From assembly GCA_913055615.1 (NCBI GenBank), contig CAJXKK010000007.1:1-64000 (forward strand): 64,000 bases of DNA. The letters run 5' to 3'. A program made the translations under genes and the position numbers. Below, piece by piece: positions 18,425 to 28,591 of this stretch. Each line of letters opens with the position of its first letter. The stretch's first letter is position 1. Source of the stretch: an uncultured Ectothiorhodospiraceae bacterium (GTDB taxonomy: Bacteria > Pseudomonadota > Gammaproteobacteria > XJ16 > Halofilaceae). The notes below the pieces were generated by a model. It had not been told where the DNA came from, searched no databases, and saw nothing but the letters and a program-made list of their open reading frames with translations.

Positions 18425-19477
18425 ATGATCGCGAACGAAGGCGAAACACCGGGCTTCCTTCAGAAACCCCCGCGCGTCACCTCCTCCATCGACTGGAATG
18501 CGGAGGGCAAGCAGCACGGCTATATCAGTGCACCCTATTCGGCCAACGACTCCGCCTGGGGCGCGGTCCGGGTGCCGATCACCGTAATCCGCAATGGCAC
18601 CGGGCCAAATGTCCTTTTCACCGGTGGCAATCACGGTGACGAATACGAGGGGCCGATCGCTCTGAAGAAACTCGCGGCCTCGATCGACCCGGCCTCGATC
18701 CGGGGGACGGCGATCATGATCCCGTGCCTCAACCCCCCGGCCGTACAGGTCGGCGCGCGCTGCTCGCCGCTCGATGGCGTCAACATGAACCGGGCCTTTC
18801 CCGGCCAGCGCACGGGGTCTATCACCGAGATGCTCTGCCATTACGTGAGCTATGTGCTGCTGCCCCGGGTTGAGGCGGTTATCGACATCCATTCGGGCGG
18901 CAAGACACTCGATTTCATACCGTTTGCGGCCATGCATTACCTCAACGATGCCGAGCAATTCGAGCGCACCCGTGGCGTCGTCCAGGCGTTCGATGCACCG
19001 ATTTCGCTGATCATTGAGGAGCTCGACACCGAGGGCATGATCGACGGCGTGGTCGAGGAGTCGGGCAAGGTGTTCATGTTCACCGAACTCAGCGGCGGGG
19101 GGACCACCACGCCGGAGACGGTGCAGATCGCCGAACAGGGGGTCATCAACGTCATGAACCACCTCGGCATGCTCGAAGGCGAGCCGAATACGCGCGAGCG
19201 GCGCGGGGAGCAACCCTCCCGGGTGATGGCGACCCCGGACATGAACTCCTACACGATCTCCGACGAGACCGGTCTGTTCGAATGCCTGGTCACCCTCGGT
19301 GACAATGTTGAAGACGGCCAGCTGATCGGCCGGATCCACTCGATCGAAAAGACCGGCCTCGAACCCGGCCTCTACTACGCGAATCGCACCGGCACCCTGA
19401 TCGGCCGCCATTTCCCGGGACTCGCGCGCCCGGGCGACTGTCTGGCCGTGATCGGCATCGATCAGGAGGAGTTCTGA
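18425..19477 (+). CDS. doeB: N-acetyl-L-2,4-diaminobutyrate deacetylase DoeB-like (AstE/AspA family)
   Basis: A 350-residue zinc carboxypeptidase-like amidohydrolase. Zinc ligands appear as His70 and Glu73 in GGNHGDEYEGP and His156 in DIHSGGKTLDF. The stretches DGVNMNRAFPGQ and HSGGKTLDFIPFAA are those I associate with DoeB, which removes the acetyl group from N-acetyl-diaminobutyrate during ectoine breakdown. DoeA (ectoine hydrolase), DoeC and DoeD are not adjacent, so this copy stands alone or has another N-acyl substrate. A general succinylglutamate desuccinylase/aspartoacylase family call is safe. Confidence 0.82.
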   Translation: MIANEGETPGFLQKPPRVTSSIDWNAEGKQHGYISAPYSANDSAWGAVRVPITVIRNGTGPNVLFTGGNHGDEYEGPIALKKLAASIDPASIRGTAIMIPCLNPPAVQVGARCSPLDGVNMNRAFPGQRTGSITEMLCHYVSYVLLPRVEAVIDIHSGGKTLDFIPFAAMHYLNDAEQFERTRGVVQAFDAPISLIIEELDTEGMIDGVVEESGKVFMFTELSGGGTTTPETVQIAEQGVINVMNHLGMLEGEPNTRERRGEQPSRVMATPDMNSYTISDETGLFECLVTLGDNVEDGQLIGRIHSIEKTGLEPGLYYANRTGTLIGRHFPGLARPGDCLAVIGIDQEEF

Positions 19478-19504
19478 TCCGGCACTATGTGCCGCGTGGT
19501 TACG

Positions 19505-19930
19505 CTATCGTCGTTGCGCCAACCGGCGGTTGACCGCCTGGCGCAGGCGCTCGACACGGGCGCGATTGACGCCGAAATCGTACCAGCCGAAACGGGCGCA
19601 CGAGCGCAGATACACGAGGCGCTCGTCCGCCGGCAGGTGGCACTCGAGATCGTCCGGGAACCGGAATACGCGCGAGCGCTGCACGGCATGGATGTAGTCC
19701 GTCCCGGCCGTGACGATCTGCATCCGCGGCCACGACCCGATCAACTCCAGTAGCAGCGCGCTCACCTCGGCCCGGGCAATCGCGTAGCCGATCGGTGCCA
19801 CCCGGCGGGCCGGGCGCTCCTCGAGGCTGGAGACGCAATGCGGTCCCGCAGGGCATTGCGCGAGACGGCCTTCGCGCAGCCCCGGTGGGTTATCCAGCTG
19901 CAGGCTCCGTGACCGGGACCGCCGGCTCAT
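19505..19930 (-). CDS. DUF1499 domain protein
   Basis: A 141-residue protein with the DUF1499 signature: NPPGLREGRLAQCPAGPHCV near the start, a central block with TAGTDYIHAVQRSRVFRF, and FPDDLECHLPADERLVYLRS followed by SCARFGWYDFGVNRARVERL. The ATG at 19930 follows GGAGGT some 12 bases upstream; a longer TTG-initiated form from 19993 is possible. The family has no known activity. It is divergent from the NlpC/P60 lipoprotein gene and convergent with doeB. Confidence 0.83.
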   Translation of the reverse strand: MSRRSRSRSLQLDNPPGLREGRLAQCPAGPHCVSSLEERPARRVAPIGYAIARAEVSALLLELIGSWPRMQIVTAGTDYIHAVQRSRVFRFPDDLECHLPADERLVYLRSCARFGWYDFGVNRARVERLRQAVNRRLAQRR

Positions 19931-20010
19931 GGCCCCGATGCGACCTCCGGCGCAGGCATTCCCCCGGCCCGGCAGGCCGCGCAATTCCTCCAAGGATTTT
20001 CAGGTTCCAC

Positions 20011-20038
20011 TTGCAAGCCTCCGGAAACAGGGGATAAT
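20011..20038 (+). promoter_or_regulatory. Candidate sigma-70 promoter for NlpC/P60 gene
   Basis: TTGCAA (20011-20016), a 16-base spacer and GATAAT (20033-20038) lie 28 bases before the ATG at 20066. The -10 matches five of six consensus positions. It is one of the better promoter-like sites in the window. Confidence 0.45.
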
Positions 20039-20065
20039 CGGGCGCAACGCATCGGAGCATACACC

Positions 20066-20560
20066 ATGCGAGCCACACGAACCGCCCGTGGACGTCCCGC
20101 CCGACTTGCGCTCTGCCTGGCAGCGATCGCCCTGCTCGCCGGCTGCGCCAGCGGCCCGCGGCCCGCCATCGAGTCCAACGCTGATGGCGCCACGCACCAG
20201 CGCGCTGCGCAGATCGCCCTGTCGATGCAGGGTACGCCGTATCGTTACGGGGCCAACGGGCCGGACGCGTTCGACTGCAGCGGTCTCGTCCAGTACGCCT
20301 ACGGGCGTGCCGGCGCGCAGGTGCCGCGCACGACGGACGCGCAATACGACGCCGTCAACCGACGCTATCTGCACCAGCTTGAGCCCGGCGACCTCGTCTT
20401 CTTCCGTATCGGCGGCATCGGGGTATCCCATGTCGGGATCTACATCGGCGACGATGAGTTCGTGCACGCGCCCAAGACGGGGTCGAATGTCCATGTCAGC
20501 AGCCTCGACCATGAATACTGGCGTTCGAGAGTGGTGCGAGCCGGTTCCCTGACCCGCTGA
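20066..20560 (+). CDS. NlpC/P60 family lipoprotein (peptidoglycan endopeptidase)
   Basis: A 164-residue lipoprotein precursor. The signal sequence ends in lipobox LAGC with lipidated Cys27. The NlpC/P60 catalytic core has Cys71 in DAFDCSGLVQYAYG, His122 in IGVSHVGIYIG and a third polar residue near His134 in DEFVHAPKTG. The family cleaves peptide cross-links or D-Glu-containing stem peptides in peptidoglycan. It appears monocistronic with its own promoter-like site. Length matches compact Spr/NlpC-type lipoproteins. Confidence 0.93.
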   Translation: MRATRTARGRPARLALCLAAIALLAGCASGPRPAIESNADGATHQRAAQIALSMQGTPYRYGANGPDAFDCSGLVQYAYGRAGAQVPRTTDAQYDAVNRRYLHQLEPGDLVFFRIGGIGVSHVGIYIGDDEFVHAPKTGSNVHVSSLDHEYWRSRVVRAGSLTR

Positions 20561-20582
20561 CGGACGCATGCTCGCGTGCCCG

Positions 20583-21698
20583 TCAGTGACGACCTGACGG
20601 TACCTGCATCGCACCCGCCGGCGTACCGGGCGCCGTGGAGCGCAGGGTGGCGCGTTCCGCGATCCGGGCCTCGGCGAGCCGATCGGCCGCCAGCCACGTC
20701 GGGATCCCGTCGCGGCGGGCGCGGGCGAAGATCGCCGTCATCGTGTCCTCGATCCGTTCGGCCATGGCGTGGGCCCGTTCGGCGCTGTAGCCCTGCATTT
20801 CCAGCGATACGTTCATCACGCCGCCGGCATTGATGGCGTAATCGGGCGCATAGACGATGCCGAGGCGATCCAGTTCATCACCTTCGTCGGTCGTCGACAG
20901 CTGATTGTTGGCCGCCCCGGCAACGATATCGCAACGCAAACGCGGCAGCGTCGTCGGATTGATCACCCCGCCGAGTGCGCAGGGAACGAACACCTCGGCG
21001 CCGGTATCGAAGAGCCCATCAGAGTCGACGGGCACACAGCCGTATTCGTCGACGGCGTGCTGGACGCGCGCGGGATCGACGTCGCAGACAAATACCCGCG
21101 CATCATGATCGCGCAGGCGCTTGATCAACTCGGTGCCGACATGCCCCGCCCCCTGAACCGCGTAACCAGCATCGCCGATGCGATCGTGTCCGAAGCGCTC
21201 GCGCAGGCAGGCCCGGATGCCGGCGACCGCCCCCTGGGCGGTGAACGGCGACGGATCGCCGCTGCCACCCCGGTATTCGTGCGTACCCGTGACCCATGGC
21301 GTCTCCTGCAGGATGTACTCCATGTCCGCCGCCGTCATGCCGACGTCCTCGGCCGTGATGTAGCGCCCGCCCAGGGTATCCAAAAAGCGGCCGAAGCAGC
21401 GCATGCGCGCCTCGGTCCGATCGACCGCGGGATCACCGATGATGACCGCCTTGCCGCCCCCGTGTTCCAGCCCGGCCAGGGCGTTTTTATAGGTCATCCC
21501 CCGCGACAGGCGCAGGACATCGGTCAGGGCGGCCCCCTCATCGTCATACGGCCACATGCGCAGGCCACCGAGGGCCGGGCCCAGCGTCGTGTCATGGATG
21601 GCCACGATCGCCCGCAGACCGATGTCCGGGTTGTGGCAATAGATGACCTGCTCGTGGCCACCGGCATCCATCCCGCCGAACACCGCGCCGCCATTCAC
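20583..21698 (-). CDS. Leucine dehydrogenase-type Glu/Leu/Phe/Val dehydrogenase
   Basis: A 371-residue NAD-dependent amino acid dehydrogenase. The glycine-rich active site loop GGGKAVIIGDP holds catalytic Lys83, and MTYKNALAGLEHG supplies the second lysine (Lys71). The Rossmann motif is VQGAGHVGTEL and the C-terminal part has NAGGVMNV. The start GTG at 21698 overlaps the upstream gene's TGA (GTGA). It deaminates branched-chain amino acids to keto acids in this family; phenylalanine or valine specificity cannot be excluded. Confidence 0.9.
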   Translation of the reverse strand: MNGGAVFGGMDAGGHEQVIYCHNPDIGLRAIVAIHDTTLGPALGGLRMWPYDDEGAALTDVLRLSRGMTYKNALAGLEHGGGKAVIIGDPAVDRTEARMRCFGRFLDTLGGRYITAEDVGMTAADMEYILQETPWVTGTHEYRGGSGDPSPFTAQGAVAGIRACLRERFGHDRIGDAGYAVQGAGHVGTELIKRLRDHDARVFVCDVDPARVQHAVDEYGCVPVDSDGLFDTGAEVFVPCALGGVINPTTLPRLRCDIVAGAANNQLSTTDEGDELDRLGIVYAPDYAINAGGVMNVSLEMQGYSAERAHAMAERIEDTMTAIFARARRDGIPTWLAADRLAEARIAERATLRSTAPGTPAGAMQVPSGRH

Positions 21699-22252
21699 GT
21701 GCCGGCCTCCCGGTCCGCCGCCCTGTCGAAACCGTTCAGCAGATCGATCATGGCTGGGGCATGGTCCTCGAACCGCTCGGCATCCACGACCAGACCGTAA
21801 TCGGCCACCCCCTGCTCGCCGCGCCACAGGTAACTGCGGACCACGACCTCCTGGCCGTCGGCCGTGGTCGCCCGAGCGCGCATGAACAGCACCTCGTGGC
21901 CATTCACGCGGCGGCGCTCGAAGCCCTCGACCTCATGGCTCTGAAATGCGGAGTCGAGTTCCTCGATCTCGCGCTCGCGCAACTGCTCATGCGTGAGGGG
22001 CTCACGGCGGTAATCGAAAGCGCCCGAGATCGCGCCCTCCTTGTGGATCACCCGCGCCAGCAGCGCCAACTGCGAGCGCTGCGGCCGGATCTCCCATTGC
22101 GCGCTGTCGTAATGCAGCCGGAACGGGAGATCCTTCGCCTCCAGCACCTCGTCGGCCGCCTCCGGCTTCGAGAACGTCGGCGGATCGGCGGCCCCCACAG
22201 CCGTGGCGATGGATACCAGTAGCAGGATGACAAACGCGCGAGTGCGCCCCAT
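21695..22252 (-). CDS. Exported protein of unknown function
   Basis: A 185-residue protein with an N-terminal signal peptide (RAFVILLLVSIATAVGAA) chosen from ATG 22252, which is preceded by GAGGG; in-frame sequence from 22309 is less likely to be translated. The mature part is acidic, with no Cys and no motif I recognise; FERRRVNGHEVLFMRARATT followed by LWRGEQGVADYGLVV suggests a compact beta-rich fold. It is translationally coupled to the leucine dehydrogenase gene and divergent from ettA. Confidence 0.7.
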   Translation of the reverse strand: MGRTRAFVILLLVSIATAVGAADPPTFSKPEAADEVLEAKDLPFRLHYDSAQWEIRPQRSQLALLARVIHKEGAISGAFDYRREPLTHEQLREREIEELDSAFQSHEVEGFERRRVNGHEVLFMRARATTADGQEVVVRSYLWRGEQGVADYGLVVDAERFEDHAPAMIDLLNGFDRAADREAGT

Positions 22253-22392
22253 GGCACGAACCCTCTCGTGTGAAAAGTCGCCATACCCTGGCACAGGGGG
22301 CTGCGGCAAGGAACCGCGTCAGCGCCGGTGGACCGAAACGCCGCATGCGCCGATAATACGCGCCTTCGCGAACAACCCCGGCAGGACCACTC

Positions 22393-24060
<1,668 letters not shown>

Positions 24061-24072
24061 CAGGCGTTGTCT

Positions 24073-24376
24073 GGAACCACGGATGGACACAGATGAACAC
24101 AGATATACTCAGTGATCCCTTTGAGGGGACTGGAGCTTCGCTGAAACCGGGCACGTGAATTTAGGGCCAATTCCGGAACCACAAGATGAACACAAAATAA
24201 CGCCGTGTGGATGTCGTCCGGTGCGCTCTGACTTGAGCTTTATTTTGTGTCCATTTCGTGTTCACTTTGTGGTTCTGAATTTACCTGTCGGATACGTCCG
24301 TGGTCTCAGCGAAGCTCCCGAGCGCGGAAGTTACCCCTCATCATCTGTGTTTATCTATGTCCATCTGTGGTTCTAC
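24073..24376. repeat. Nested three-level inverted-repeat element, copy 1
   Basis: The 338-base gap after ettA holds no gene but three concentric inverted repeats. Outer arms: GGAACCACGGATGGACACAG... (24073-24105) and the matching CATCTGTGTTTATCTATG... (24342-24376). Middle arms: GGAGCTTCGCTGA (24132-24144) and TCAGCGAAGCTCC (24306-24318), perfectly complementary. Inner arms: CCACAAGATGAACACAAAAT (24179-24198) and a mirror with ATTTTGTGTCCATTTCGTG (24242-24260) through TTTGTGGTTC to 24277. The inner arms use CACAAAAT-type words and the outer arms CACAGATG-type words, and each pairs with its own partner. Short peptides read across these arms are artefacts. Confidence 0.85.
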
Positions 24377-24398
24377 CAGCCCCGGAGACCGTCTCCAC

Positions 24399-25223
24399 TC
24401 ACTGCACGTCGTTGAGTGACCAGTCATAGCGGTGGTCGTCGTACTCCGTGCGGCGTTCGATCATCGCCGCGCCGGATTCGTCGGCGTATTTCTGCAGGTG
24501 CTTGATCACGCGCAGTTCGCTGTCACCGAAGTCTTCCTGGAACCAGTCGTAGATACTTGAAACGATCAGTCCATTGTCGTCGGTGACCGTAAATCCGCGG
24601 CTGTCGTTTATGTAACCGCGCGCGGCCCGGTCGAGCTGTTCTTCCATGTCCTCCGGCGTGAACGCCTCTGCCTGCAGATCGGGGCAGCCCACGGATGCGC
24701 AGTTGACCGCGTAGTGGATCCGCGGATCGGACCAGATCGGGCGCAGGATGCGGTGCTCGATATCGTCGAGTGACAGCTCCTCGTCCTCGACCGTCACCAG
24801 TTTGGCTCCCCAGGGGCCACTGCTGAACCAGCCGGGTGAGATATCGATGTCGCGGATCGAGTCGACCGGGTAGTGCTCGAGCACGATGTCGACGGTCACG
24901 GCGTTATAGAGATTAACCCAGTACGCAAACTGCTCCGTCCGGCTGTACTCGCTGATGGGGACGTCGGCAAGGCGTGCGATATAGCGATCGAGCCGCTCCC
25001 GGTCGGCCGCTTCGACCCCACCGTAATCCAGCCGCGTCACGTCTTCATCGTCTTCCCGCAGATATTTCCCGAGAAACTCGGTCCAGGCGGCATGGTCGAT
25101 CGTCGCCTCCGATGAATCATCGTGTGCAGTCCAGCGCTCCCAGAGATCGGCCTCGGGGGCCGCCGTGGCCGCGTGGCTTACCGACAGCCCGCACAACAAC
25201 AGGCCAAGGATCAATCGCTTCAT
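24399..25223 (-). CDS. Secreted DUF547 protein
   Basis: A 274-residue exported protein. The ATG at 25223 follows GGAGAG and gives a signal peptide MKRLILGLLLCGLSVSHAATA. The DUF547 core is recognisable in EQFAYWVNLYNAVTVDIVLE and in HYPVDSIRDIDI, followed by LSLDDIEHRILRP and the conserved VNCASVGCPDLQAEAF. DUF547 proteins have a papain-like or structural fold with no confirmed activity. The gene lies 100 bases downstream of the hybrid kinase on the same strand. Confidence 0.88.
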   Translation of the reverse strand: MKRLILGLLLCGLSVSHAATAAPEADLWERWTAHDDSSEATIDHAAWTEFLGKYLREDDEDVTRLDYGGVEAADRERLDRYIARLADVPISEYSRTEQFAYWVNLYNAVTVDIVLEHYPVDSIRDIDISPGWFSSGPWGAKLVTVEDEELSLDDIEHRILRPIWSDPRIHYAVNCASVGCPDLQAEAFTPEDMEEQLDRAARGYINDSRGFTVTDDNGLIVSSIYDWFQEDFGDSELRVIKHLQKYADESGAAMIERRTEYDDHRYDWSLNDVQ

Positions 25224-25323
25224 GGTCAGTCTCTCCGTAATACTCCGCGCCATTGCCGGGCAGGCCGTGCACGCGCATGGCGCTCCGACATCCTTGACCC
25301 AGGACGAGTTCCGTCGCGGTTGA

Positions 25324-27486
25324 TCAGGTGCGCACCAGCCGATCGATCAATGATTCCAGGGCGGCGGGATCAAGCGGCTTGGTGAGGAAACCATCCATAC
25401 CGGCCGTCAGGCCCTGCTCGCGCACCTCGACGGCCGCATTCGCGCTCAACGCGACGATCGGCAGACGCTCGCCTGGCTTTTCCCGCGTACGCACCCGCCA
25501 TGTGAACTCGACACCATCCATTCGCGGCATTCGCAGATCGACGAGCACCAGATCAAAGCCGCCGGCCACAAGCCGTTCCAGCGCCACCCAACCACTGTCG
25601 GCCACGGTGACAGTATGGCCGAGACGTCCGAGCAGCGTCGCCGCCAGGCCAGCGTTCACCGAGTCGTCCTCGACGACCAGAATACTCAACGAAACCGCGG
25701 CGCCCGCGCCGCTGCGGGAAGTACCTGGCGCCGATCCACGTTCGTCCGTTTCACGGTCGATTACGGCCACCAGCGCGGCCCAGAACTCATCCGGGTGCCA
25801 GGGCTTGCCGAGCGCGGTTGTCGCGGCCCCGTGCGCCAGGCGTGCGCCATACCCTATACACAGGGTAGGCACTGCATGGCCGAGGCGCTCGCGTAATCGC
25901 CCGGCAAGCGCGGCCAGATCGAGCCCTGGGGGCGTGTCCGCGATGATGGCTACCTCGACCCGCCGGCCCACGCCCGGCTCCCGGAGCTGGCGCTCAAGTT
26001 CTTCATCGTCTGAACACGGAACGGTCTCCATACCGGCGTGGTGGCAGGATTCCTCGAGGGCACTGAGCGCCTCCGGATCACATTCATACACCAGGGCGGT
26101 GCGCCCCCGCAGAACCGGCGGCGGCGCGGGAGGCAGGTCATGGGCCGCGTCGGGCAGCAGCGGCAGACGGACCCGGAAGGTCGAGCCCCGCCCCTCCTCA
26201 CTATCGACGGAGATATGCCCGCCCATTCCCGTCGTCAGCCGGTGGGCGATGGTCGTACCGAGTCCCGTGCCGCCGCATTGTCGGCTCGCGCGCGTGTCCG
26301 CCTGCCAGAAACTGTCGAAAATCCGGTCGAGGCGCGCGCGCGGAATACCGACGCCGGTATCCGCGATCACGACCTCTACATGCTCCTCGGGCAGCCGCGC
26401 ATCGGCTGGAGACCGCTCCACCTCGATGCAGATACGTCCGGCGGGCGTGAATTTCACGCTGTTGCCGATGAGGTTGTACAGGATCTGCTCGAAACGGAGC
26501 CGGTCGCCCCAGGCCACAACCGGCAGCTGGCCGTCGATACAGCAGATGAGTTCGACGCCGTTATCGAGCGCTTTCTGCCCCACATTGCGGCTGACATCGA
26601 GTACGCTGCGGCGCAGTTCAAAGAGTTCCGGGTGCAGGTCAAGGCAACCCGAATCGATCTTGGACAGATCGAGGATGTCACCGATCAACGCCTGGACGGT
26701 CTCACCCGATGCACAGATCGACTCCGCGCAACGTCGCTGCTCCGTGCCGAGATCGGAGTCGCGCAACAGCCGTGCCGCACAGACCATGCCTGCCAGCGGC
26801 GTACGCAGTTCGTGACTTACGGTGGCCAAAAAGTCGCCGCGGGCCGCGTTGGCGGCTTCCGCGCGCTGCCGGGCCGCCTGCAGGTTACGCAGCAAACGAT
26901 CCTGGTAGAGCGGCAGGATCACGAGCGCGACCAGGATGAATCCGACCTCGAAGCCGTGCGTGTGCCATCCACCCATCGTGGTGGCCACTGCCGCGTAGGA
27001 GATCACGCTCCCGATCGACGCGATCGTGAGGTTTGTGCGCCCGTACCGTGTACCCTGCGAGAGAAACGACAGGATGTACACCAGATAGAACGGCGCGAGC
27101 AATTCCCCCGAGAGCCAGATCAGCAGTGTGATCGCACTCAGATCGGCGACGATCGCGATGCGCGTACGCCACGGACGCAGCCACGGGCGTCGGATGATGT
27201 CGTACAGCAGGCCCGCGAACCATACGAAATGGACACCGAATAGCCACGCGTATAGCTGCCAGGAGATCGTGTAGTGGCCCAGGGTGGCGCCGATGCCGAT
27301 GAACACGGCCATTACCAGCCAGGCGGCCAGGCGAACGAGTGCGGACTGGAATTCCTGGCTCTCGCGCAGGCTCGCGACCACTCGAGGTACCGGCAGGCGC
27401 GGCCTGGGGATCAGGAGGCAATCACGCGTCTCACCCCGGAAGCGGGATCCGTTGACGCAATTCCCCGGACTGGATCGATCATCCAT
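25324..27486 (-). CDS. RpfC-like hybrid sensor histidine kinase with degenerate plus intact receiver domains
   Basis: A 720-residue membrane kinase. The start ATG 27486 follows AGGGAA; open sequence upstream lies antisense to another gene. Residues 50-195 carry about five membrane helices. HisKA contains FLATVSHELRTPLAGM with His225; HATPase has GNSVKFT, ADTGVGIP and GGTGLG. Residues 460-575 resemble a receiver that lacks the usual phospho-Asp pocket. Residues 600-720 are an intact receiver with Asp650 and Lys703. Unlike Xanthomonas RpfC there is no HPt domain at the end and no rpfF or rpfG neighbour. Phosphate would need an external HPt or a direct regulator. Confidence 0.9.
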   Translation of the reverse strand: MDDRSSPGNCVNGSRFRGETRDCLLIPRPRLPVPRVVASLRESQEFQSALVRLAAWLVMAVFIGIGATLGHYTISWQLYAWLFGVHFVWFAGLLYDIIRRPWLRPWRTRIAIVADLSAITLLIWLSGELLAPFYLVYILSFLSQGTRYGRTNLTIASIGSVISYAAVATTMGGWHTHGFEVGFILVALVILPLYQDRLLRNLQAARQRAEAANAARGDFLATVSHELRTPLAGMVCAARLLRDSDLGTEQRRCAESICASGETVQALIGDILDLSKIDSGCLDLHPELFELRRSVLDVSRNVGQKALDNGVELICCIDGQLPVVAWGDRLRFEQILYNLIGNSVKFTPAGRICIEVERSPADARLPEEHVEVVIADTGVGIPRARLDRIFDSFWQADTRASRQCGGTGLGTTIAHRLTTGMGGHISVDSEEGRGSTFRVRLPLLPDAAHDLPPAPPPVLRGRTALVYECDPEALSALEESCHHAGMETVPCSDDEELERQLREPGVGRRVEVAIIADTPPGLDLAALAGRLRERLGHAVPTLCIGYGARLAHGAATTALGKPWHPDEFWAALVAVIDRETDERGSAPGTSRSGAGAAVSLSILVVEDDSVNAGLAATLLGRLGHTVTVADSGWVALERLVAGGFDLVLVDLRMPRMDGVEFTWRVRTREKPGERLPIVALSANAAVEVREQGLTAGMDGFLTKPLDPAALESLIDRLVRT

Positions 27487-27666
27487 TTCCCTGTCCCCCG
27501 GCGTGCCGGCGACGCAATATACTGACGGGCGCCGCGCCAACGCCAACTTCGTTACATTTCTCCCCGTCAGCCCGCAACGCACCGTAGGCGCTGTTACAAA
27601 TGGCGTCGGCATCCCGGCGGGCCATGCGTGGCACAATCGTCGCGTTACCGAAAACCGACCATCCGG

Positions 27667-28209
27667 ATGGCCGCAACGATGCACGTCGCCCTCCTCGCCG
27701 ATACCCACGGCTGGCTGGATCCCCGTATCGCCACGATCGCGCGGGCCTGCGAGATCGTGGTGCATGCGGGCGATATCGGCGCCGCGTGCATACTCGAAAC
27801 GCTCGCGGACGACCAGGCCCGGGTCGTCGCCGTGAAAGGCAACAACGATACGGAGCGCCACTGGCCGTGCGCGGATCACGCGGTACTCGACCGGCTCCCG
27901 GAGGCGATGACCGTCGACCTGCCGGGCGGGCAACTCTGGGTTGCGCACGGCCACCGTTTGCCGGCACACACCCGCCACCGGCGCCTGCGCGAGCAGGCGC
28001 CGGAGGCCGCCGCGATCGTTGTCGGGCACAGCCATCGGCGCGCGATCGAGTGCGCGCCTGCACCCTGGATCCTCAACCCGGGCGCGGCCGGACGCAGCCG
28101 CGCCTACGGCGGTCCGGGCTGTTTCGTGCTTAACGCCTCTCCGGGCGGGTGGTCCATCGAGACGCACGTGTTCGACCGGCTCCCGCAGTCACGCCGCCGT
28201 TCTTCCTGA
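27667..28209 (+). CDS. YfcE-like metallophosphoesterase
   Basis: A 180-residue calcineurin-like phosphoesterase. The metal-binding series is complete: LLADTHG, VVHAGDIG, VKGNND, VAHGH and VGHSH, ending with NPGAAGRSR. Starts at 27667 (MAATMHVALL) or 27679 (MHVALL) are both possible; no strong ribosome binding site decides. Small YfcE/MJ0936-type enzymes hydrolyse phosphodiesters or phosphomonoesters; the natural substrate is unknown. It precedes the ars genes by 61 bases on the same strand but is probably independent because the arsR operator lies between. Confidence 0.88.
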   Translation: MAATMHVALLADTHGWLDPRIATIARACEIVVHAGDIGAACILETLADDQARVVAVKGNNDTERHWPCADHAVLDRLPEAMTVDLPGGQLWVAHGHRLPAHTRHRRLREQAPEAAAIVVGHSHRRAIECAPAPWILNPGAAGRSRAYGGPGCFVLNASPGGWSIETHVFDRLPQSRRRSS

Positions 28210-28248
28210 TCCGCGGACTCCGCATTCGTGTCGATTGCGCCAGCGATT

Positions 28249-28272
28249 ATATTTCGATTATTCTGGAAATAT
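28249..28272 (+). promoter_or_regulatory. Candidate ArsR operator overlapping the arsR start codon
   Basis: ATATTTC (28249-28255) and GAAATAT (28266-28272) form a perfect 7-bp inverted repeat around a 10-base spacer; the second arm covers the first two bases of the arsR ATG. GATTAT also occurs twice (28245-28250, 28256-28261). The patch is much richer in A/T than its surroundings, as expected for a promoter/operator. Autorepression by ArsR here is inference. Confidence 0.5.
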
Positions 28273-28591
28273 GGAAACGAGCACCGCTGTGGACGCGCTC
28301 GCCGGCCTCGCGCAAGCGAACCGGCTGGAGATTTTTCGGCTGCTGGTGCAGCGCGGCCCGGGTGGCGTGCGCGCGGGCGAGATCGCGTCGACGCTGGGAC
28401 TGGCGCCGGCAACGCTTTCTTTCCACCTGTCAGCGCTGCGCCACGCCGGCCTGATCGAATGCGAAGCCGCCGGGCGGGAACGGATCTATCGTGTCGCCTT
28501 TGAGCACATGCATGCGCTCGTCGATTACCTCACCGAAAACTGCTGTGGTGGCGCCGACTGCCATCCCGCGAACCAACGGAGATCCGCATGA
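28271..28591 (+). CDS. arsR: ArsR family transcriptional repressor
   Basis: A 106-residue winged-helix repressor. The helix-turn-helix region is GEIASTLGLAPATLSFHLSA, followed by LRHAGLIECEAAGRERIYRV, the beta-wing. The C-terminus has NCCGGADC, adjacent cysteines that could bind trivalent arsenic; the classical CVC site in the recognition helix is absent. The ATG lies within a palindrome. It overlaps arsC by ATGA. It probably controls arsR-arsC-acr3 and the CCGG miniprotein. Confidence 0.92.
   Translation: METSTAVDALAGLAQANRLEIFRLLVQRGPGGVRAGEIASTLGLAPATLSFHLSALRHAGLIECEAAGRERIYRVAFEHMHALVDYLTENCCGGADCHPANQRRSA

Noticed and set aside
24155-24415. Short peptides such as FICVHLWF-type across the repeat gaps
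   Set aside because: They are translations of the dispersed repeat words, found in the same form in both repeat loci, without ribosome binding sites.
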